From positions 46,794 through 102,555 of the forward strand of contig NW_005199370.1 in assembly GCF_000372725.1 (NCBI RefSeq): a stretch of 55,762 bases of DNA, written 5' to 3'. Under the pieces are notes generated by a model. That model was not told where the DNA came from. It searched no databases and saw only the letters and a list, made by a program, of their open reading frames with translations. Both the position numbers and the translations under genes were made by a program. The DNA is from Emiliania huxleyi CCMP1516. Its lineage: Eukaryota > Haptophyta > Isochrysidales > Noelaerhabdaceae. Of the stretch, positions 1 through 8,939 are shown one piece after another. Numbering within the stretch: position 1 is the first letter of the stretch; every line of letters starts with the position of its first letter.

Positions 1-217
1 CCCCAGACAAGGTTATGGGAGTGGCCATAACAGGTGTTATGGCTGTTATGGCTGGCTGCTCATAACACCCCATAACACCTCATAACACGGGAGAAGACGG
101 ACGAGAGGAGGAAAGGAGGAGGCGAGGGAGAGGAGGGGAGGTGGAGGAGGAGAGGAGGCGAGGGAGGGGAGGCGAGGGAGAGGAGGGGAGGTGGAGGAGG
201 GGAGGTGGGGCTGGCGC
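1..217. repeat. Purine-rich tandem repeat in the presumed third intron of the phosphatase gene
   Basis: On the plus strand 105-217 is built of GGAGG, GGCGAGG and GAGAGG blocks (pyrimidine-rich on the coding strand). Bases 20-95 hold several GTTATGG / CATAACA inverted copies. No coding exon is visible. Confidence 0.6.
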
Positions 218-962
218 CTGGTCGGGGTGCTTGACTTTGAGCGCCATCAGCAGGAACATGCACTCGAGCCCGTTGGCGCCTGGCCAGGCGGCCGGTGGCA
301 GGCCGTGTGGCGGCGCAGGGGCCGGTGGCAGGCCGTGTGGCGGCGCAGGGGCCGGTGGCAGGCCGTGTGGCGGCGCAGGGGCCGGTGGCAGGCCGTGTGG
401 CGGGGCAGGGGCCGGTGGCAGGCCGTGTGGCGGGGCAGGGGCCGGTGGCAGGCCGTGTGGCGGGGCAGGGGCCGGTGGCACCGCGGTCGACGTAGTCGCC
501 GAGGAAGACGTAGCGCGGCCCCTTTGGTCCGGTGGGGAGGCCGCTGAAGTCGAGCAGCCGAAGCAGGTCCGAGTACTGCCCATGGATGTCGCCCACGATC
601 TGCATCGGCGCCTGCGGGCGGGGCGGCGGCAGGCCAGCAGGGTCAGGCGGCTGTGGGCGGCGGGCGGCGGGCGGAGGGCGACGGGCGGCGGGCGGCGGGT
701 GGCGGACTGCGGCGGCGGTGACGGCGAGGATGGCTGGCGACGAGGCGGCGGCGGGGCGTGTGCACGAGCGCGGCGGTGGCGGGAGTGCTGCACAGCCCGC
801 CTCCAGCTCAAGCAGCGCCGGCTGGCCAGAGACGACCTCCTCCGCCGCCGCGACGAGCGCTGCCGCCTCCTTATCAGCGATGGGCACGCAGGTGCCCGGC
901 CGTGCGCTCTTGACGGCCATGAGCCGCTCGATGATTGAGTCGACGTCCAGGTGGCCGGCCAT
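218..962 (-). CDS. PP1-type Ser/Thr protein phosphatase catalytic subunit, 5' part only
   Basis: Catalytic subunit of a PPP-family metal-dependent Ser/Thr phosphatase, expected in cytosol and nucleus. Exons on the minus strand: 801-962 (ATG at 962), 482-611, 218-279; the remainder lies off the left edge. Exon 1 has the PP1 N-terminal helix pattern ([11 protein letters not shown]) and ends LLELE. Exon 2 carries the metal-binding GDIHGQY motif and the GDYVDRG motif (about residues 58-97). Exon 3 continues [15 protein letters not shown], matching the helix before the missing RGNHE motif. Intron 1 (612-800) is GC-AG; intron 2 (280-481) is GT-AG and made of a 30-bp tandem repeat. The exon 3 end (CAG followed by GC) is inferred. 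PP1 fits better than PP2A because of the exon 1 sequence and spacing. The family call is firm; the isoform is not. Confidence 0.88.
290..480. repeat. 30-bp minisatellite, about 6 copies, inside phosphatase intron 2
   Basis: A 30-bp unit (GGCAGGCCGTGTGGCGGCGC plus a CAGGGGCCGGT tail) is repeated about six times. Units differ only at a few C/G positions. It fills nearly all of the 202-bp intron between the YVDRG exon and the next exon. Confidence 0.95.
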
Positions 963-2544
963 GGCGCTGCGCGCCTGCTGCGCTGGCGCAACGAGACTCA
1001 CTAACGGCACAGAAGAAACAGGGTGGCCGCAAACCGCCCAGGATGAGCTCCTGAGATGCCAGTCCGCCCGAGATATGACCGGTTGAAGTTGGGGTTCCAC
1101 GGTCAGGATAGAGGTGTCGAACTGGATGGGGGTCAGCCAGGGAGGCTGTTGTGGCGCACCGGACCGCCCCCCAGCACCGTGCCCCACCCAACTGCATCCA
1201 TGGGAGTCACAAACGGTGCTGCACTCGTGGCTGCAAGCACTCACGACACTCAAACCCACCACCTGCCTCCTACCCTGTACGAGGAGCCATTTCACCCGTG
1301 CAACATCTGCACAGGTGTACCGCCGACGCTCAAGCGCCCGGCCCCTACTAGAGTAGTCTTGGGGGACCCACAAACGACCAATATATCCACTCGGGGCTGC
1401 AGCATGTGTCCGGGGGGGGCATCCCCGTGAAGCAGCCAGCAGGTGCCGGACACGGCGTTGGCCGTCTTGGAGCGAGATCAGGGCGCAACTGCCTACCTCG
1501 TGGGGCTGAAGGACCGTCATGGGGTCGGCTTTGATGCTGCCAATCAGTCGGGTCGATAGGTGGCGCCCCAGCGAGATGCGTCGCGGGTGCTCGGCGTCGC
1601 CTGCTTGAGTGGCCTGAACGCACTCGCGGGAGCCAGAGAGCAAAGGTGTGCGCGAATTGAGGCTTCTGAGCGAGTCCAGGCAAGCCACAGGACCGGCCAT
1701 GTGCGTGGGTAGTCGAGCGGTGGCCGGAGGAAGCCTCCAGTAGTGGCTCTCAGTTCGACACCTCGGTCTCGACCACGACCCCACTGGGAGCGGCCCACAG
1801 CTTATGTGATCTGAGCTAATGATTGCACTCCAAGTGCTCCAAGTGCCGCATCCCGCGAAGCAGGTACTAACTATCGTAGTTTTGTGCCGGGTGCCCTTCA
1901 CGGCACCACGCCGCCGCTTGACAGCCCGAGATGGCGAAAATATGCATTTTTCGAGGCATAGGGAGGAAAAATCGCGCCGCAGGCGCACACAGGCAGGGAG
2001 GAAGGGAGAAGTTTCAGTACTCCGAATCGGCAAACACCGAATAAGGCGGCACCTCGGAGAGGGCGTCGCTCGTGGGCGGCGGCGGCGGCGGCGCCTCGAC
2101 GAGCGGAAAGCTGGTAGGGGCTTCTCCCTGCGGCGCGCCCGCGACGGCGACGTCCTTCGTCCTGACGTGTGGCGGCTGGGGAGTATTAGTACGTGCTCGG
2201 GGCAGAGAGCGCGGAGGACATCCTCTGAGGAGCGAGCTGCCGACACTACCCGTCCCGCGCGGGCAAGTCGCGCGGCATGCATCAGGTGTGAATCCCGTTC
2301 CAAAACCCCCACCCACCCTTTCCTAGATGTCCCCCGCGCGCGGCTGCGTAGGAACCTACGTAGTAAGTTGGATTCGTCGGCCCAGGGTCATGGGCCTGGC
2401 ATAGAGCCTCGTGCCATGTCAACCACAACAGGCTTGTGCGCCGCGCATCCCTGAATGCCGTACGGGCGTCATCCTCAAAACGCGCTTGAAGCCTCGCGTC
2501 GACGTGAGTGAGGCCGCGGAAGAAGAGCGCCTCCTCCTCGATCC
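963..2544. other. Intergenic region without a convincing gene
   Basis: Open frames here are long only because the DNA is GC-rich; none shows a recognisable domain, splice pattern or start context. It contains one inverted copy of the dispersed GAGCACTTGGAGTGC repeat near 1813-1846 and a 44-bp direct duplication at 2498-2541 / 2566-2609 that overlaps the 3' end of the next gene. Confidence 0.5.
1813..1846 (-). repeat. Dispersed repeat family A, copy 1 (short)
   Basis: The minus strand reads GGCACTTGGAGCACTTGGAG then TGCAATCATTAGCTCA, matching the left part of the repeat seen at 8697, 15050, 15373 and 23626. Confidence 0.7.
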
Positions 2545-2609
2545 TCAGAAGGCGCTAGAATCTTTGTCGACGTGGTCGAGGCCACGCAGGAAGAGCGCCT
2601 CCTCCTCGA
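2498..2609. repeat. Direct 44-bp duplication at the 3' end of the Cys-rich gene
   Basis: Copies 2498-2541 and 2566-2609 share about 38 of 44 bases. In the gene frame one copy encodes EEEALFLRGLDHVD; beyond the stop the other still encodes IEEEALFFRGLTHVD. Confidence 0.8.
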
Positions 2610-4131
2610 GCGCATTCTCCTCCGCGTATTCCACCGAGCTGAGGAGGGCGTCATCGTCCTCCCTGACCTGCTCCAGGAACTCCAGCCGCCGAGCAGTGTT
2701 GCGCGCATGGGTACGGTTCTTCTCAAGGAGTGCACGCCGCCCCGTGCTGAACTCATGGTTGACGTTCCACGCCCCACAACCGCGATTAGAGGACACCCCT
2801 TCGCGAGGCTCGTACCCTGTGGGCTGATGTGGCGGAGTCGTGGTATAACCCGTGGTCTGTGGGTAATTCCACCCGCAAGCGTAGTAGTACGAGCCACTCA
2901 TGATGCTCCAGTGGTTCGGGTTGTTGCACGGGCCCTTGCGGCAATGCTGGATGCGAGAGAGAGGTGCTGAGCTTCGCGTCCCACCCATGTACCCTTCCTT
3001 GGCGACCGGGTGCGTTTCCTTCCGTGTAGCGCAATTGACTTTGACGAAGACGGCCTTGGTCGCTTGCGCTGCAGACGTGTCCTCTTGCAAGCCGAGCATG
3101 GTGTCGTCGGTGAGCAGCTCGATTTCGGCGGTGTTCTGGTTGGTGTAGCACTCCATCGTCCACGTCGTCGTTGCAGGCGCGTAGGAAAAGGCCACGTAGA
3201 AGATCTTGCAGCTGACGTCCCCCGCGCACAGTTGACGGCACTGCTTCGTGCTCCTCTTTCTTCGACCGGTCGAATAGTGCGTGGCTGCGAGAACCCAATA
3301 CGATCCGAGCGTCTTCGTCGTGCGAGAACCGCATCGGTCACAGTCCGTGCCGAGAGGGCAGTAGGCGCTGCCCGCACTCGGCGAGGCGAGGTCGTGGCAC
3401 TTGGTGCTGAAGCTTTTGTATGTCGTGCATGTGTTGTCGCACAAGTCCTCCGGAGGGCCGCCCTTGGGTACGAGGCCCGCCTTCTCCGAGAAGGGCGTGA
3501 AGCACGTTTGGCCAACATCAGCCTCGTGGCATGCCCACGTGTCAGGGCACTGTTGGTAGGAGGGTTTGTTTGGGAACGGACTGCTCCCGTCTGGCTTCAT
3601 CGCCTTGCGACACTGCGCGAAGCCCGGGTATGGGCTGCTCATGTCCGTGTTGAAGTTCCGTTGCGTGCATGTGAACCCCTCGTCACTGCAGCAGCCCGAG
3701 TACGAACAGGACTTCCACTTGCGGGCGCATCCGCACCTGTCGCTGTATCCGGCTCGCACCGAGCACGTCCAGTCGTAAAGCTTCTCGCTGCCGTCGATGG
3801 CAATGCTGGGCGGCATGTAGGCACATGCGCATACTGGAAGGCATGCAGCATAGACGTGGCCCTGGGGAGCGCTTCTCAGTTCTTGCGGAGACGCTATATC
3901 GGCTAGACTCTGCATCGGGCCCTTCTCGTAGCACGCGACGCCGTCGATCTTGTTGAAATCCCATGAGTTGCAGCCGCAATGTCGATCAAAAGACGTAGCA
4001 CACGTGTCGAAGAGTGCGTGCTCTCCCGAGTTGTCTGGAGAGCTGCCTGCGACTTGAGGATTACCACACGACTGGGCTCGGCCACGAGATAGGGAGGCAA
4101 GGAAGAGGAGCGTCGCGAGCGGGCGAGTCAT
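2545..4131 (-). CDS. Secreted cysteine-rich protein with PAN/apple-like segment
   Basis: Single-exon ORF of 528 aa. ATG at 4131 begins a clear signal peptide (MTRPLATLLFLASLSRGRAQ), so the product should enter the secretory route. The body has more than 35 cysteines. Around residues 139-175 is a compact CSxSGCC-DEGFTC-x-QCR module of a kind I associate with secreted proteins of algae and oomycetes. Around residues 280-375 is a PAN/apple-like stretch with a CRQLC, CKIFYVAF, ECYT cysteine ladder. The last 60 residues are charged and predicted helical. The extreme 3' end is tandemly duplicated downstream (2498-2541 versus 2566-2609); the annotated stop falls between the two copies. No catalytic residues are visible; a binding or cell-covering role is a guess. 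Confidence 0.8.
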   Translation of the reverse strand: MTRPLATLLFLASLSRGRAQSCGNPQVAGSSPDNSGEHALFDTCATSFDRHCGCNSWDFNKIDGVACYEKGPMQSLADIASPQELRSAPQGHVYAACLPVCACAYMPPSIAIDGSEKLYDWTCSVRAGYSDRCGCARKWKSCSYSGCCSDEGFTCTQRNFNTDMSSPYPGFAQCRKAMKPDGSSPFPNKPSYQQCPDTWACHEADVGQTCFTPFSEKAGLVPKGGPPEDLCDNTCTTYKSFSTKCHDLASPSAGSAYCPLGTDCDRCGSRTTKTLGSYWVLAATHYSTGRRKRSTKQCRQLCAGDVSCKIFYVAFSYAPATTTWTMECYTNQNTAEIELLTDDTMLGLQEDTSAAQATKAVFVKVNCATRKETHPVAKEGYMGGTRSSAPLSRIQHCRKGPCNNPNHWSIMSGSYYYACGWNYPQTTGYTTTPPHQPTGYEPREGVSSNRGCGAWNVNHEFSTGRRALLEKNRTHARNTARRLEFLEQVREDDDALLSSVEYAEENALEEEALFLRGLDHVDKDSSAF

Positions 4132-4773
4132 GCTTCCCTGTCAACACTTGACAATGGCAATACACACTCTCCCGACACTAACTTGAGAGCTGGAGCGATA
4201 ACGGGGTTTAAAAAAACGCGCCCCAAGGCGACCCCTCTCAGACACACTGGGGGACATTTTAGCTGGCTATAAGAGCCTAGCTGTCCCCACTGGTCATAGT
4301 AGGGCGGCAGGGCGGCGGCGCCTGAGACGAGCCTCCGCCTCGCTGCAGCGCGCCAGCGATGCCCCTGGCCTGCGACGCGGTAGAGTGTCGTTCAGGCGAA
4401 GGAGAGCGCGTCGTACGCGTGCTGGGCAGCGTGTGGCGACAGCACATAGCGCGGGGAATGGCAATCTAGTCGCCACCTGCACTGAGCCGCTGCCGCCTTG
4501 CGATGGCGTGCAACACGCGACGGAGCCGGCCTGAGGAGAGCGCAAGCCGGGGAGGGAGTAGGCGCAGCGCGCGGGGTGGAGCGTCTGGGGCTCGCCCGCA
4601 GGGCCGAGTACGTCGAGTGCTAGTCGAGTGACGCGATCTCAGGCGCGCCTCGAGCGGTGGCGCGAGGGGCGCCGTGCCGCCTTGATGAAAGCTGCCGCCT
4701 GGAGGCCCTCTACTGTGTGAAGGGTTGGGAAACGCTGGGATACATACAAAGAATTAATTGGTGTTGGGAGCTA
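4132..4773. other. Intergenic, promoter side of the Cys-rich gene
   Basis: No supported gene. AT content rises just upstream of the minus-strand ATG at 4131. No clear TATA box is placed correctly for the minus strand. Confidence 0.4.
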
Positions 4774-4795
4774 AGCAGCGCAAGGAGAAAAAATC

Positions 4796-5731
4796 CAAGA
4801 GAGGGGTAAGGGGGCGGGAGAATCCAAAAAAAAAATCGTTTTTGGCTTCGCTTTCTCTTTTGCTTGTTTTTATTTTGTTTTTTCTTTTGCGAAGCGACGG
4901 AGGGGGGGGGCGGGCGGGCGCTAACTATGGGCAACTACATGTCGAAGGTTCGAGGACGACTACTCGCCGCCTGGGTCGTTCGGGGCGCGCGGCTCCGTCG
5001 AGGACCGGGCGCGCCCCTTACCCGGCGCGGCGTAGGTCCCACTCTGACGTATAGAGGGGAGGCACGGACAACGGCCCGATTCATCAATTCCGCTCATCTT
5101 CTGGTGCCTAGCCCCGTGCAGCGGCGGTCCGGCAGGCTGCCCCCAAGGCCCCCCGGGCCGCTGCGGGTTTTGGAGTTATGCTTTGGCACAGCTTCGGCGA
5201 TGGCGGCCCCTCTCTGGGGCTTGCATAGGCGGGGAGTCTCCCCCGCTGGTCTCCTCATTCCCTTTTTTCTTTTTCTTTTGAGAGCAGGACGCCGGGTTTG
5301 TCTTATATGTGCGTGTCGGGGTGTGTGCGCGGGGCGGGGAGGGGCAGGGGCGTGCGGGGCGGAGGCCCAACGTCGGGCAGCTTGTCGGGGCCGACGAATT
5401 CGAAGGGGGGGAAGGGGAGGGGGGAGTGGGCAGTCGGCGTCGGAGTAGCAGGCTGCAGGGCGTACGGGGTAGCCGTCACTTTCCTGCCTCGCAAGGGCGG
5501 GGCTGTCCCGGAAAGTGAGAAACGCCGGGCAGCGTGGCGCATTACTGAACCCTCCCATACGTGCTTGTGCTTCCTCCTTCGGGCTGTTCCATCTCCTCGT
5601 CTCTTTCCCACCTCGGCGGGGCGGGGGCTGGGGGGGCGGTGCGGTGTGGCGTGTGTGTGCGAGTGATGGCTGCTACCAGGGACCTTGGGCTTGTATTATT
5701 AACAACGAAGGCGCTCTCAAAAAAAAAAAAA
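4796..5731 (+). mobile_element. Retroposed insert with poly(A) and 22-bp target-site duplication
   Basis: An 18-bp perfect repeat (GCGCAAGGAGAAAAAATC) occurs at 4778-4795 and 5736-5753; it extends to 22 bp with one mismatch (4774-4795 and 5732-5753). A run of 14 A (5719-5732) directly precedes the 3' copy. Poly(A) followed by a target duplication is the usual outcome of LINE-type target-primed reverse transcription, so the 936 bp between look like a plus-strand retrocopy. The insert has T-rich stretches (4836-4888, 5260-5282) and an ATG-initiated ORF (4927-5448) starting MGNYMSKVRGRL, whose start resembles an N-myristoylated small protein, but no domain is recognisable. It lies just upstream of the VWA gene. 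Confidence 0.65.
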
Positions 5732-5789
5732 AGCCGCGCAAGGAGAAAAAATCAGCTTTTGATGTGGCCTGGACAAGTCCTGTGTGGAC

Positions 5790-7349
5790 ATGTCTGCAGC
5801 CGACGGCATGGGTAACCTCTTTGCTCGGCCCAACGCCACGATCCCGACGGTCGCTCGCCCCGACGCCACGATCCCGACGGGTGTGCCAGTTGCCGTCGCC
5901 GAGTCTGTCTCGACGGCTGCAGACGTCACCGCGATGCCGCAGCTCCAGCTGCACGTTACGGCGGAGAAGGGTGCCGTCGCGGCCAGCGCCGAGCGCATGC
6001 TCGCCATGTGCTCGATCAAGGCTCCGCCCGCGCTGGACGATGTCAAGCGCCCCCCGATCGATCTTGTCGCATGCATCGACCGCAGCGGCAGCATGCACGG
6101 CGAGAAGATGTCGCTAATGAAGAAAACGCTCGAGCTGCTCGTCAAGCGCGCAGGGCTCAAGGGCGACGACCGCATCTCGCTCGTGACCTTCGACAGCAAC
6201 ATCAGGCTCGACCTTCCTCTCACGTCGATGGACGAGTCCGGCCGCAACAAGGCTGACGGCGTGATCAAGGGACTGCACCCGGGCTCGACGACCAACCTCT
6301 CCGGTGGCGCGCTGCAGGCGATCGAAGTGCTCGAGCGCTCGGGCGCAAGCAAGGAGGGCCGCACCCGCGCAGTAATGCTCTTTACGGACGGCATGGCCAA
6401 CGAAGGTCTCCGCGACCCCGCGCAGCTCACGCGCGCCGTCGCCGGCGCGATCGCCACGGCGTCGGCCAAGTGCGGCGGGCCGATCTCGCTGTACACCTTC
6501 GGCTTCGGCGCCGACCACAACGAGGCCTGCCTGCGCAATCTCGCGACCGGCTCGGGCTCGAGCGGCCTCTACTACTACATCAAGACGCCCGATGACATCC
6601 CGACCGCCTTCGCCGACGCGCTCGGCGGGCTGACGAGCGTCGTAGCGCAGAACGTCAAGCTGAGCCTCGATGCGGTCGGCACGGGCGTGAGCGTCAAGCG
6701 CGTGCTCGGCAGCACGTACACACGCGACGCCGAGGGCAGCGTTGTGCTCGGCGACCTCTTCGCCGAGGACGAGAAGGACGTCCTCGTCGAGCTCCAGCTG
6801 CCCAAGCTGCGCGCGCCGCAGACGGACCCGCCGCCGCTCGTGCTGAACGCCACGCTGCGCGGCTTCAACGTGCCTCGGTCGGCGCCCGACGACGTCGCGG
6901 TGAGCCTCGCGGTGGCGAGGCCGGCGAGCGAGCCGGCGGAGCAGCCCGTCAACACCGCACTCGACGAGCAACGGAACCGCATCATGGTCGCCGAGGCGAT
7001 GGAGGAGGCCACGCGCCTCGCCGACGCGGGCAACGTGGCGGCCGGCCGCGCCGAACTCGAGCGTATCCACCGCGTGGTCGCCCTGTCGCCTTCGGGAGGT
7101 ACCGACCTGAGCAACATGCTCAAGGCCCAGTGCGTCGAACTGCAGGGCCACTACGCCGACGCGTCCAACTACCGGATGGTCGGCTCAAAGATGAGCCGCA
7201 TGCACGCGCGCTCGCACCAGGTGCAGCGTTCGACCCATATGTCGCCGGAGGCGTACACGTCGGGCGCGAAGCGCAAGGCCGCGCTCAAGTCCTCGTGGGC
7301 CTCCTCGTTCAAGAGCGGCATCAACGAGAACGACTCGGACTCGGACTGA
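5790..7349 (+). CDS. von Willebrand factor A (VWA) domain protein
   Basis: Single exon, 519 aa. The codon six bases earlier (5784) is GTG, so the ATG at 5790 is the start. After a low-complexity N-terminus containing a decapeptide duplication (ARPNATIPTV / ARPDATIPTG), residues about 90-270 form a VWA domain. The MIDAS metal site is intact: DRSGS at 97-101, a downstream Thr in TTNLSGG, and Asp in FTDGMAN. The C-terminal half has beta-rich stretches and a helical segment, and ends in an acidic tail (NENDSDSD). VWA proteins with this layout but without a RING finger are usually cytosolic and bind partners through the MIDAS; the ligand cannot be told. The gene is flanked upstream by the retroposed insert, so its present promoter is partly that insert. 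Confidence 0.85.
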   Translation: MSAADGMGNLFARPNATIPTVARPDATIPTGVPVAVAESVSTAADVTAMPQLQLHVTAEKGAVAASAERMLAMCSIKAPPALDDVKRPPIDLVACIDRSGSMHGEKMSLMKKTLELLVKRAGLKGDDRISLVTFDSNIRLDLPLTSMDESGRNKADGVIKGLHPGSTTNLSGGALQAIEVLERSGASKEGRTRAVMLFTDGMANEGLRDPAQLTRAVAGAIATASAKCGGPISLYTFGFGADHNEACLRNLATGSGSSGLYYYIKTPDDIPTAFADALGGLTSVVAQNVKLSLDAVGTGVSVKRVLGSTYTRDAEGSVVLGDLFAEDEKDVLVELQLPKLRAPQTDPPPLVLNATLRGFNVPRSAPDDVAVSLAVARPASEPAEQPVNTALDEQRNRIMVAEAMEEATRLADAGNVAAGRAELERIHRVVALSPSGGTDLSNMLKAQCVELQGHYADASNYRMVGSKMSRMHARSHQVQRSTHMSPEAYTSGAKRKAALKSSWASSFKSGINENDSDSD

Positions 7350-8696
7350 GATCGAGTCACGAGTGTTTGGTGCGGACGAGCCATGCCACGGCGTCTCTAG
7401 CAGGCTCCTGTCTGCGCTCCTCGACACATGGTCGGCGCCGATGCCGCGTAAGATCTCGCGCGCTGAGAGCTGCTTCCAGATTAGATTGAATGGATATACC
7501 CGACTATCTGAGCCGTGTATCTTTAAGACTCGACTAGTGTCTGTACAGTGCTCAGTGGAGTGCGCATGGTGCATGACTGCTCACTCTACACGCCGGGGTT
7601 GTTATAGCGCCGGTGCTGGTGGGGGCACTACCGTAGGTCATGGCCATAGCCTTGAGAAAGGGGGATCGCGCCTCCCCACAGTTTCAGCTCTCCAGCAAAT
7701 CGGCATACACATGTAGGCTACCTAACCTTCGCCGCAAAAGTAGGCCAAAGGCGTATGTATGGTATCTTCTGGAGCATCTCTTGCAGCATACAACTTTGTT
7801 AGAAATGGTCGTTTTGCGGGTGTGGGTCGCGCGGGGAGCCTAAAAAAATATGCGAGTGCCTGTCACCGTACGGCGGTGATAGCAAAAAAACCAGTGCGGG
7901 AAACAGCGTGGCCAAACCCAGTGTTGTGCAAGGGAGTTGGGCAAGAGAGAGAGAGGTGCATTTGAGTGTGCTTTGGCGGGAACTGGCCGCCTCGAGCACA
8001 CTCGCAAAGCCCGCCCGACGCCGCCGTGCACCTTCCGCAACCCTCGGGCCCTCACCCGGCCACCCATCGCGAAACCCGCCCCGTGACACTCGATGGACGC
8101 TGCCACCGGCCACCACGACCCCGTCCGTCCGTGGCATCTCTCTCGCCGTCGGCGAGCTAGGGGCTCGCGGACGGCCGAATTACTATGGTGTACAGCCGTG
8201 AACATGAACGAATACCCGTAGTATCGGAGTTCGCTCGGCCTCCTGAGAGAAGACGATCCCGGACGGCAGTGACAATTTACCCGACATCAATCGTCGACGG
8301 CAAGCTCGAGAACTGCGCCTCCAAAGTCGCCCAGATTCGCCTCTCGCGGCGCGCTGAGTTAGTATCGCCGGTGCGCCAGCCAGCTCTGCTCCACAGCAGG
8401 GCATGCCTGACTGGCTCCTGCTAGCCGTGCGTCCTGGTGGCATCCATTGCCAGCTCAGGTAGCCTCAGGAGGTTGGTGGCTCGCTGTCTTCTTGTTTCCA
8501 GTCGTCCCAGTCTCTCAGTTCTCCGATTCTCCTCCTTGTCTCGCGCGCCTCTTTTGCGGCCTCATCCCTAGCCGCCTTGCACGCTCTGCATCCCCAAAAC
8601 GCACTCCTCGTGGCGGGGCCCCTCATTCCCCGTTTCTCTTCCCCCTCTAGAATACGCCTGTGGTGTGAGTGCCCAGCATTCTTCTTTTGGAGCACT
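7350..8696. other. Intergenic, nothing supported
   Basis: Lower-GC stretch downstream of the VWA gene. Overlapping frames give only arginine- or proline-rich shadows. No tRNA, snRNA or domain was recognised. Confidence 0.45.
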
Positions 8697-8762
8697 GGGA
8701 CAATTTGGAGCACTTGGAGTGCAGTTATCAGCCTCACATCCAGGGCCGGGGAGCTGAGAAGC
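8697..8762 (+). repeat. Dispersed repeat family A, copy 2
   Basis: Contains GGAGCACTTGGAGTGCAGTT followed by ATCAGCCTCACATCCAGGGC and CGGGGAGCTGAGAAGCGC, collinear with the copies at 15050 and 15373. Confidence 0.85.
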
Positions 8763-8939
8763 GCGCGCTGCGATTCTTTCTTGTCGTGCCAGTGTGCTGT
8801 GAGAGAGGCTTGTATCTTAAGAATTCTTTCTTCTGAGCAGGGTGAATTCTTTCTTCTCTCGGCTTGTGCGAGCCGCGCTTCCAACCAACCAGCGTGTCCG
8901 TCTTCTTAAGCGGCTGTCGAGGTCCGCCGGGGCGTCTCG

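Noticed and set aside
60..2312. 750-codon minus-strand open frame
   Set aside because: GC-rich read-through across phosphatase exon 2, introns and intergenic DNA; only the DIHGQY exon inside it is real.
5784..5789. Upstream start of the VWA protein at 5784
   Set aside because: The codon is GTG; the ATG at 5790 is the natural start. The same reasoning moved starts of the BASS, GH3-neighbour, DDX47 and MYB genes inward.
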